Of a DNA stretch of 64,000 bases, positions 31,680 through 41,600 are shown piece after piece. The notes below the pieces were generated by a model, which had not been told where the DNA came from, did not search any database, and was given only the letters and a program-made list of their open reading frames with translations. Origin of the DNA: Halicephalobus mephisto (taxonomy: Eukaryota; Nematoda; Chromadorea; Rhabditida; Panagrolaimidae); assembly GCA_009193035.1 (NCBI GenBank), contig SWDT01000094.1, positions 62,001 through 126,000 of the forward strand. The letters are read 5' to 3'. The stretch's first letter is position 1; every line of letters begins with the position of its first letter. The translations under genes were made by a program, and so were the position numbers.

Positions 31680-32640
31680 CGATTTTCAGGCAAAAAGGAA
31701 AAACTGGCCATTTTGACTCAAAGCCCTGCCGTTCCTATTGGACTGGTCTGCGACCGCGCACGGCCCCGAATGACGAAGAATGATGAACTAAAACTGGCAC
31801 CGAGCCCCTGCTGTCAGAGCGAGAGAAAAGATCAAAGCAACTGCCGATTGTTGCGTTTGCCGAATTGGAAAAAATGGTCGTGAAACTTGTTCCATCTCAA
31901 TTTGCACTCGAGTTTGGGAATTTTTTCAACTTGATTGACACCTATGGACATTGCTAGATGGATTATTGTTAAGTAAAGGATATTCAACAAATAATTACTG
32001 AGGACTGAACAGGATCGATCGGCGAAAACGCAGATGTTTAAGACTAATTGGAAAGTGGGAAAATTGGCCGAGGAAATCCTGACAGATGGCCTTTGGTTTA
32101 AAATTGGATGATCGGCTTCGAAGAGAAACTTTTGTTTTGTAAAAAACGGTATTTAAAAAAATTAAAAAACCAGAGAAATTTAAAACTCAAAAATCGAACA
32201 TCTTTGGTATTTTGTTCTTTGTAAATTTATTTTTAAAAATACGTGACTTTTTATGGAAAATTTAAAAATTAAATTTCTTTATTCTTTATTTGGTTAAAAA
32301 TAGAAAAATAATTCGGAAATTAAAAACCAAACATCTTTGGCGTTGTGTTCCTTTGGCTTTCATTAGTAAAAAACGGAAAAAGTGGCATTTTAATCGAAAA
32401 TTTAATAATTTTAGTTTTTTTATTTTTTGTGTTTTTAATTGCGAAAATGAGGAAAATGATATTCTTCGAGGAAATTTGAAAATCAAAGATTGAAGATCTT
32501 TGGCGTTGTGTTCTTTGTAGTTTAACTTTTTTCAATTTCGACGACCTTGATTACACCGACGATCGCTTTCAACTTTTTCAAAAAACACGTGGTCTTATTT
32601 TTCTTTTGTTTTTAATAGCAATCCATCGTTTCAGTCTGGA
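31680..32640. other. Divergent promoter region of vang-1 and GCDH
   Basis: The spacer between vang-1 (-) and the dehydrogenase (+) starts with a GC-richer block at 31700-31860 (e.g. CTGCGACCGCGCACGGCCCC), followed by AT-rich, partly repeated sequence at 32100-32530 (ATCTTTGGCGTTGTGTTC twice). It probably contains both promoters; no specific site can be claimed. Confidence 0.4.
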
Positions 32641-32648
32641 GATCCAGG

Positions 32649-35600
32649 ATGTTGATCGGCAGATCCATAACGAAGCTTCCCCGGCTTGCTCTGAGTCCGG
32701 TTTTTGCCAGAAGTGAGTTGCTCCGAGATTCCATATATGGACTTTTTAACTTTTCCAGATAGCAGTACTTATGATTATCAGGACTTTTTTGGACTTCATG
32801 AACAATTGACAGATGAGGAAAACGCCTTGAGAATCCAGACTCATGAGTACTGTCAGAAGAAACTTCTCCCGAGGGTTATCCAAGCCTACAGAAATGAATG
32901 TAAGTCTGTACCCCTTGTGTCTCCTTCTTCATGTAGTAATTTGCTTCGTTCCAGCCTTTGATCCTACTCTAATCCCAGAAATGGGCCAAATGGGGCTTCT
33001 CGGGGCTCCCTACAGCGGCTACGGATGTGCAGGTGTCTCTACTGTCGGCTACGGACTAATAGCCCGGGAAATCGAGAGAGTTGATAGTGGATACAGGTCA
33101 ACCATGTCCGTTCAGACGAGTTTGGTGATTGGTCCTATCTACAATTACGGAAGCAAGGAACAAAAAGAAAAGTACATTCCTGATTTGGCCTCGGGCAAGA
33201 AAATCGGAGCTTTCGGATTGACTGAGCCCAATCATGGATCTAATCCAGCTGGCATGGAGACCAGAGCCAAGTGGGATGAGAGTTCTAAGACGTACAAGTT
33301 GAGTGGGACCAAAACCTGGATCAGCAACTCTCCCGTCGCCGACGTCTTCATCGTCTGGGCCAGAAGCGACCGTCACAACGACAAAATCAAGGCAAGTTTG
33401 TACTTTTCAAGAATAAAAAAGCAACTCGTCTTCAAGGGGTTCTTTGGATGTTATGACTTATATTTACTAACGATTTCATATATGAAAGTTAATCCTAAAT
33501 GACATGGGAGGTTATCTACCCCATATATCTTAGTCTAGAAATCCCTAGATCTATCCAGATACTATAGCTCCGAAAAATCACGAAATAGCATAAGATTACA
33601 AAATAACCACTCCGCAAAACCAAAATTTTAGGCTATTTTAATTTCTAAAACAAATTCGTTTTGAGAGAATTTTATAACATTCATTTCCGTTCTTTGCAGT
33701 GGTGATTTTCATTCTTCTGTTTCAGGGTTTCATCCTCGAGAAAGGCATGAAGGGACTTACTGCTCCTAAAATCCTTGGCAAACTCTCACTTCGGGCAAGT
33801 GTCACTGGTCAGATTGCCATGGATGAAGTCGCTGTCCCCGAAGAGAATCTGCTTCCCAATGCCGAAGGTCTCGGTGGACCTTTTGGATGCCTCAACAATG
33901 CCCGTCTTGGAATTGCCTGGGGAGCTTTGGGAGCTGCTGAAGCATGTTTCCACTATGCTAGGGAATATGCTCTTGAGAGGTCAGTTTAATCTTTATTATT
34001 TTTGTTTTTCAAATCAAAAACCTACTATCAACAAAACTAGATTTAACGAGATTACTAGTGAAGAAGATTTTGGCGATTTTTTGGATAATAGAAGAAACAA
34101 AATATGTAAGTGTTGCGGCGAAAATCCTGTTGTTGATTACGAGATCAGTAACACAAAAAAGAAGCATTTCGAAACTTAAATGAGGCCATTCGTTTCCGTA
34201 AACGAAGACGTTACTGTAGGCCATTTCTGAAGGATCCCTGAAAATTGGAAATTACTTTGTTTTATTTTTGAAAATTTACCTTGTGAAATTTCCGGTTTTT
34301 GTCGTGTCGGCGAGTTCCAGACCTAATACTTCTTCGATGAATTTGGAATCTGTAATGACGTAATCTGCATCAGGAACAGCATGATCAATGACGTCCTTCA
34401 AGTATTGGTTTAATTGTTCATATACTGTAGCGGTGTTTTCGACTTTAGAAGTGACTGTGTCGTTAGTTGTTAATCTTACATTGATCACTTGAGCTGGACT
34501 TCGGACGGAAGCAGTAATTTCGTCGTATTTATCCCTAAATGCCTTAGGCAAGTTCATGACATAGGTTTGGAGCTCGTTTCCGTTTTCTAGACCTCTTAAA
34601 CCGCAGAGATTGTCTTTTTCGCGTTTTAGAAATTGATTCATTTCTTGTATTCCTGTATCGGCTAATCCATGAACAGATCTGCCGTGAATGTAGTATCCAC
34701 GTTGAGGATGTGTCAAAGCTATAACACTGATGTTGGCCATGGAACAAAGATCCATGAAATTTCTGAATGGATCGACTACTTTTTCTATTATTAAAACGTG
34801 AAAAACCCATTGAAATAGACCGATAATTAAGTAGAAGGATACATTGACGGCAAATCGGGATAATCTACTTTCGGAAAATTCATGTGGCATGTTACCTCTG
34901 GCAAATCCTGGTTGAACGATTGCATAGTCTTCGAAATTGAAGAATTCTAGAAGCAGAATGATGAAGAACATTTGGACAGAAATACTGGTTTTTCTGTAAT
35001 TTTGTAATTCATTCCATTCATTAGCGATGAGATAAGTCCTCCAGATGACGACAGAGGATAACTTGGATTCGATGGGGGTTTGTTGGACGTTTTCTTCTTG
35101 ATTACTTGGGATTATTGTTTTTGAAGGTTCGAAAGTTGTTCGAGGTCTTTCCCAGTCGATGAAAAACGTTTCTGTCAATGTTAAAGAAGCATAGAGATGA
35201 AGCAAAGCGATGAATTTTAGCCCTAAGGCGACACTGACGTAAGTTATGAAGACCCATTCTTGATCATGACTTAGAAGAACATAAACGAAATGTCGTTGTA
35301 GTTTGTAAGCAAATGTTATCCAAACTGCCATACAACCGATGATTAAAAGGAATATGTTGGAAATTATTTCTGTCATGAATAGGACTAGTTTTAGGATAGT
35401 GACTATGTCGATTATTTGTTTCCCTGCTCTTTTCCCCCAGGAATAGGCCCTCAAAGCGCCCCATAGTACACTTGTTGAACATAATACAGCCATTAGGATT
35501 TCGATTGTTTTGTCATGACGGGTACTGTCGATTTCGTAAGTTACTTTGAAGATGGATTCGAGAGTTTTGGAATTGAATTCTTCTGTTAAAGCAGAAGCGT

Positions 35601-38369
35601 TTCCGGATGATTGGAATTCTGTGTGTTTTATTGTGAGGTACGGTGGAAATATATGTCCATCTCTAGATGGTTGAACGTTGATTTTGAAGGATAATAATGC
35701 TGGAACTCGGATAAGTTTTTTTTCGTTGCCTGTATTGGTTTCTTGTTGAATGTCAATGAGGTAAAATCGTCGAGTAAGGATCCAACGAGCATAAGAAGTA
35801 AAATCTAGACGGTTGATAAATTGATTATTTTGACGGAGATCTTGATTCCGAACAGGTATTGGATAGAGCTGAAAGTATAGCGATTAGATGATGTAAGTGC
35901 CGACGTCTATTTTCGGGGGTTGTTATGATTTCTTGGACATTCATGAATGATTTGATATATGAAAATTAATCCTAAATAATATATAGAGGGTTGTGTAGTT
36001 CATCTACTCTAATCCAGAAGGTTTTAAACCTATCTAGAAAGAATATGTTTAAAAAATTAATTACGAAATCATTACTGCACAAAATTAAAATCTCAGACTG
36101 CAGTAACTTCCAGAAAGAAACTTTAAAATAATTTTTAACAAGTTAATTTCTAGCTTTTTGTATTTAATTGGTTGCGAAATTACTATCACTTTAAACTAAA
36201 ATTTCTGACTAATTTAGTTCCAACGACTTAGGAATTTCTACGAAATTAGTTCAAAGTAAATTGCTATTTCTGATTTTTACAATATGATTAAAATTTAAAT
36301 ATTACCATTAGTTGGTTGTTTTTATCGACATAACGAAGGTACAACTCGTGGAAGATAGTCTCTGTTATCCCTGTAAAGTATGTTCTTTTCATGTCTATGT
36401 TTTGGACGAGTTCAGAGAGCCTCAGAGTGCATTCTTGATAGTATTCTCTTCCAAAAAGAAAGGTTCCGTCGACGGCTGTTCTTTCTGTGGGACAGATTTG
36501 GATTAATCCTCCTTGGACTTCTTCGACTCCTAAGAATGTGCCATTGAGAGAATACATGACACTGATGAAATCTAAATATCGATTAGGAAGTCCTTCATCA
36601 ACGTTGAAAACTGCTTCAATTGCGGCTTCTCTGGATAATTCAATAGGAGCTTCGGTGTTGTAGTAGAATAAAACTGGTAATGATGTCTGGCCATTTACAG
36701 TAGTTTTGATTATGTTTTCTAACAACATACAAGCTCCTTCAGGATTTCTGTCGTAGTTTTGAAGGACACACATGTTCGCTAAATGTTGGCATTCTTTTTT
36801 TTGACCACTTCGACATTGGGATTCTGCGAAAGCTAAATTTTCGGATATGTACGAAGATCTGAAAGATTGTCCATTTTCTAGAATTATCGATCCAGCAGAT
36901 TGGGTTGTGGTGGAATTGCAAAGAGTGGGATTCTGAAGATGTCGGATACATTAGTTATATAAGGGTTATCTCTTACGGTAGAACAAAAACAAGAAGCTGT
37001 AGAACATGTTTCGCATTTTGAGCCGTCGGATGTAGGTTGTGTACCTTCAAAACAAGCTCTACATCGTTCGATTTCAGGTCCGTTTGGATCAGTATTTTGA
37101 ATGGTTTCGTAAATTTCGTTTGTTTTACATTTTGGGCACTTTCCAGTTGTTGAATTCATAGGGATATCAGTGTTGTTGGAAGAACGACATTGGACACAAC
37201 TCCAGCCATCTTGAGAAACTGCTAATCCTGGAAAAATTAGATTATAAAGAGATAAGAACTAATGTTAGAAGATTGTTTCAAAGTAAATTCCTAAGTCGTT
37301 GGAACTAAATTAGTCAGAAATTTTAGTTTAAAATGACAGTAATTTCGCAACCAATTAAATACAAAAAGCTAGAAATGAACTTGTTAAAAATTATTTCAAA
37401 GTTTATTTCTGGAAGTTACTGTAATCTGGGATTTTAATTTTGTGCAGTAATGATTTCGTAATTAATTTTTTAAACATTTTCTTTCTAGATAGGTTTAGAA
37501 CCTTCTGGATTAGAGTAGATGAACTACACAACCCTCTATGTATTATTTAGGATTAATTTTCATATATCAAATCATTCATGAATGTCCAAGAAATCATAAC
37601 AACCTCCGAAAACGGTTTTTTTATAGCTGTTGAGAGATAACTTACCTCTAGAACAGGGAACACATTGGAGTTCCCCTCCTGTCCACCCTGTTATCCTAGA
37701 TCCTGGGGTACATTGACAGCCATCTTTGTTTGAAGTTGGGATTTGGCCTGCTGGACAACTGGCGCAAGATAGACTAATAGAATTGAAGTACTGGGCGGCT
37801 GTACAACTTGTAATGCTTCTGTAAGCGACAGCTGTGCTGAATTGATTTTGAGCATTTGATGGAATGATAAAATAACAAAATAATAAAAATAGTTTCATTT
37901 TTAAGTTAGTAGAAGTTTGAAAATATTATTTTTGTTTGCTTGACCATGAGATCCAAGATACCGTTTCCATGGATACAAGCATATGTCTTTGGAAATTTCT
38001 AATTTTATTTTTTTCAGGAAGCAATTTGGGAAACCACTGGCTCAATTCCAATTGGTTCAATTGAAATTTGCAGATATGTTGACGGAGATCACCCTTGGGC
38101 TTCAAGGTTGCCTCAGGGTATCTAGATTGAAAGATGAAGGGAAGGTTATGCCGGAGCAAATTTCTCTTGTTAAAAGAAATTCTTGTGGAAAAGCATTGGA
38201 TATTGCAAGGAAGTCAAGAGATATCCTTGGAGGTAACGGTATTGTTGATGAGTACCATATTATGAGACATTTAACTAATCTGGAATCGGTCAACACGTAT
38301 GAAGGAACTCATGATGTTCATGCTTTGATTCTAGGAAAAACAGTTACTGGACTTCAAGCTTTTAAATAA
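32649..38369 (+). CDS. Glutaryl-CoA dehydrogenase, mitochondrial (415 aa)
   Basis: Oxidises and decarboxylates glutaryl-CoA to crotonyl-CoA in lysine and tryptophan breakdown. Exons 32649-32712, 32759-32899, 32955-33391, 33726-33979 and 38018-38369 join in frame. Exon 1 encodes a basic leader ([17 protein letters not shown]), a typical mitochondrial presequence. Family signatures: YRSTMSVQ, the FAD-binding [42 protein letters not shown], and the catalytic base Glu394 in [15 protein letters not shown]. Intron 3 has a GC donor. Intron 4 is 4,038 bp and contains the whole mks-3 gene on the other strand. A CATCGTTTCAG acceptor lies just before the ATG. AATAAA at 38460 marks the 3' end. C. elegans has a single clear orthologue of this enzyme. 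Confidence 0.95.
33435..33710. mobile_element. Diverged intronic element in GCDH intron 3
   Basis: GATTTCATATATGAAAGTTAATCCTAAATGACAT and AGGTTATCTACCCCATAT align with the start of the elements at 35910 and 37614 (TTGATATATGAAAATTAATCCTAAAT, GAGGGTTGTGTAGTTCATCTACTC). The rest is diverged. The element makes up most of the 334-bp intron. Confidence 0.55.
34009..37898 (-). CDS. mks-3: Meckelin / TMEM67, ciliary transition-zone protein (982 aa)
   Basis: Exons 37898-37646, 37227-36977, 36932-36306, 35868-34280 and 34237-34009 give 982 aa, close to the human length. It has a signal peptide ([17 protein letters not shown]) and a cysteine-rich extracellular region (residues about 30-190, with [14 protein letters not shown]). 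A conserved ectodomain follows ([26 protein letters not shown]). The membrane part starts near residue 512, with [23 protein letters not shown] and [11 protein letters not shown]. The C-terminus is [14 protein letters not shown]. Meckelin is a receptor-like component of the MKS module that gates the transition zone. The gene lies entirely inside GCDH intron 4 on the opposite strand; its stop is 29 bp from the flanking GCDH exon. An X-box precedes it. Confidence 0.95.
35910..36234. mobile_element. Intronic element, copy A (mks-3 intron 3)
   Basis: About 325 bp. By eye it is roughly 95% identical to the reverse complement of 37287-37614. It occupies most of the 437-bp intron between mks-3 exons 3 and 4. 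No ORF. One end carries TTCTTGGACATTCATGAATG and TGATATATGAAAATTAATCC. Confidence 0.9.
37287..37614. mobile_element. Intronic element, copy B, inverted (mks-3 intron 1)
   Basis: Inverted copy of 35910-36234, occupying most of the 418-bp intron between mks-3 exons 1 and 2. The high identity suggests recent duplication or gene conversion. Confidence 0.9.
37963..37976 (-). promoter_or_regulatory. RFX/DAF-19 X-box upstream of mks-3
   Basis: GTTTCCATGGATAC (reverse complement GTATCCATGGAAAC) matches the nematode X-box pattern (GTNNCCATRGNNAC) on both strands. It lies 65 bp before the mks-3 ATG, inside the usual -50 to -250 window, and only about 40 bp before the GCDH exon 5 acceptor. Ciliary genes, including mks-3 in C. 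elegans, are driven by DAF-19 through such sites. Confidence 0.8.
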
Positions 38370-38694
38370 AGCTGATTTTGGTAGGGATTTGGTATAGGAG
38401 AAAGTATATTTAAGAGTATTTTGTAACTGTAGCGAGGTTTATGAAAAAGTTGATGTCGAAATAAAAGTTGCAATTTTTAAGTAAAATAATCGGGATTTTT
38501 TGATTTATCAAGATTTCGAAATAAAAGTTGCAGGTTGCTTGCAATGTCTGGATGGATAAATCAAGATTGAATCTGCAGGTTGCTTGCAATGGTTAAGCAG
38601 ATGGAATATTTAATTGTAATGTGAAAATTCTACTTGACTTTGATGTTGTGATTGATTCGTGGATTTTATTATTGATTATTATTTAATAAGAAAA

Positions 38695-41600
38695 TTAATT
38701 TCGTCCTAAGATTACGATATCGTTGAAGTGACCGCCACCGATGAGATCCCCTATTACGAGACTGTTTTTGAAGGTTTGGATGACGGATTCGAGATCGAAA
38801 AGTAATTGGATAATGGTCCCGAAACGAATTCCTCCGAAGTAGTTGTCGTGGATATTTGTTATCTCCTGGTGCAGTTGTCCCATGATGTCGGATTTGAATC
38901 TGGAGGCTTGGGAAGAATAAATATCCAATTCGTCTACTGTAATTAATGTTTTTTAAAACAAAGTTAACAAAACACATCAAGATTAAAACAATTGCACCTA
39001 GTCGTTTATTCTTTCGATTACGGTCCGACAAAGTTACAGTACACTTACATTGAGAATTGAAAATTTATATTAAAAATAGAAAACTTATTAAAAATTAAAA
39101 ACTTAAATTAAAAGTAAAAAATTTATATTAAAAATTGAAAACTTATATTAAAAATAGAAAATTTATATTAAAAATAGAAAACTTATATTAAAAATAGAAA
39201 AGTTATTAAAAATTAAAAACTTATATTAAAAATAGAAAACTTATATTAAAAATTGAAAACTTATATTAAAAATTGAAAACTTACATTGAGAATAGAAAAT
39301 TAATCCGATTAATCCGCCGATTTCGTTGTTGGATAAATTTAATTCTCCGAGTTTCGTGGAGAACTTTTTTAAAGCAAAACCGAACGGGATGTAATTTCTG
39401 AAATATTTATTTTTATAAAATTGTTTAAAAAGTATAAATTAGACGATTAAGTTCTTGAGGAATTAAAATTGAATATTACTGTAGGTCCCAAAATTCGTGT
39501 TAGGACCATTTTATAGAAAATTTTATTTTTTATTTTTTGTAGATGATCAATTACAGAATTGCTATCATACAAAGTAAAATCTCAAGTTACTGTAGTTTTC
39601 GAAATTTTTAAACATTCGTGTCGAGATAATTTTGCAGAAAGATTTCTATTTATAATTTTTTTGTTTTTATAAAATTATTATCATCTTAAATCGAAATTTC
39701 AGGTTACTGTAGTTTTTAAAATTTAATAAAATTTTTATTTATGATTTTTTTTAAAATTATTATCATCTTGAACCGAGTTTTCAGGTTACTGTAGTTTTTA
39801 AAATTTAATAAAATTTCTTTCTAGACAATTTCGTAATAAATTTATTTTTAATTTTTATTACAGTATGACTGTAGAAACTTACCTGTGAAGGTCTTCCACA
39901 CTGTTGTCTTCTGTGCCGTAAAAAATTTTGAGGCCTTGTTTTCCAAAATAGTATCCGTAATGAAACACTATCCTGTCGTCGTCTCTGTTCGGATAGTGTT
40001 TAGCAGTCATCAGAGCTCGATGAAGCTGATTTAATCTCAATGCAAAATTGGCGAAAATTTTATGTTTTTCTTCGATCGAAAAATCCCGAAAAATCGGAAA
40101 AGTTTCTTTCAAAAAATCCGCTATAAGACCGGCATTGGCGGCTTCCATTCTGTTGTGTTCTGCTTTCGTCATAGGTTTGAAGTTGGATTCTGAAGTCAGA
40201 AGAGTAGATTTAATATTTTGAATTTTAAAAATTGATTTTTGTGAAGAACAAAAATTTTCATAAGCAGATGCCAAAGTTGGTAGGATTGTCTCGAACGGAA
40301 AAATTGGAAGAAGATTATTTTTTGGGATTCTCGACATTCCGATTGAATAACATTTTTTCAATCGGCATTTTCGACAGTCGTTTCTTCTGGAGGACGAAAT
40401 GTCACAATTGTTGTTATTTCGGCATTTGTATTTTTTGTTTTCGGCCAAAGTCCTTCTGAAGAAAGCCGAACAAGCCTGAAAGTTACAGTAATTTCAGTGG
40501 AGATTTTAAATTTAACTTTTGTTTGCAACTTGTTATTGATGTTAATCTTTTTAATTTTATGATTAAATTCAATATATAAAACAATGTTGAAAAAGACGAC
40601 ATTGATCGATTTTGTACTTTAGAACTTTGTTGAACAGTTTTCAAAGCAAGATAACCATATATGATTAGGTTAAGTATACAGTAGAACTTGGATATAGGAT
40701 ATCTCTTTGGGATCAGTCAAAGCGTATGTTATGAGAAAGGATATATCATAGCGGGGGTAAATTTGAAAACAGACTAATCAAACTCATTCAGATCGTATGT
40801 TATAATCCGAGATATGTTATAGCGAGGGTATCATATCCAAGTTCTACTGTATTAAAAATTTTCGAAATTTCAAAACCATATACAGCAGAACTTGGATATA
40901 AGGTACCCCCCTGGGATCAATCAAACCCTATGATATAACACGAGATATGTTATAGTGGGAGTATCTTATATCCAAGTTCTACTGTATATTATTAATCTAA
41001 GCCTAATGTGCATTGATCGACTGAAAATAAAAAATAGATTTTCTGTGTGTAAAAAATACGGTAAATGCCCCATTAACGGACTACTGTATAAAAAGTGTAA
41101 CTTTTGGTTTTGTAACAATTATGAAATGTACTACAATCGTCATATTTTTCATGAATATTTGACATTTATCACGAAAATTGTAACTTAATAATGACAATTT
41201 CTATTTGCTACTGGACCAAAAGTTACATTTGTTTGTGTGTACCACTTTGTCAAATAGAAAAAGAAAAACATTCTTTATTTGCTCAAAGGCGAAAACTTTT
41301 TTCTCTTAATCTTGATTTCATATTGTATCGTGTCTGTTATAAAATTGGTTTAATTATCCAAGTTTGAGATTTAAGTAAATAAACAAATTAATCAACCGGT
41401 CTTCACGCTGTGGGAAGAAAGCAGAAATGAGTACTTTGGATTTAACGAAAATTACATCACTCAACATACAACATATTGCGCTTTGTGATTTTCGTGTAAT
41501 ATCATAGTAACGTGTGTTTGATTATCGTTCAATTATCTGAATTCAAGATATATCATAAAGATTACAAAGAAAAGCTCTTTTATAGCACAATACAGATAGA

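Noticed and set aside
32286..32535. Three mutually overlapping ORFs upstream of GCDH
   Set aside because: Lys/Phe/Ile-rich translations of AT-rich, duplicated promoter sequence with no splice or homology support.
33098..33376. 92-codon minus-strand ORF within GCDH exon 3
   Set aside because: A shadow of the conserved plus-strand dehydrogenase exon.
39050..39290. Regularly spaced short repeats resembling a CRISPR array
   Set aside because: The units are contiguous AT-rich tandem repeats inside a nematode intron, with no unique spacers. CRISPR arrays do not occur in animal nuclear genomes.
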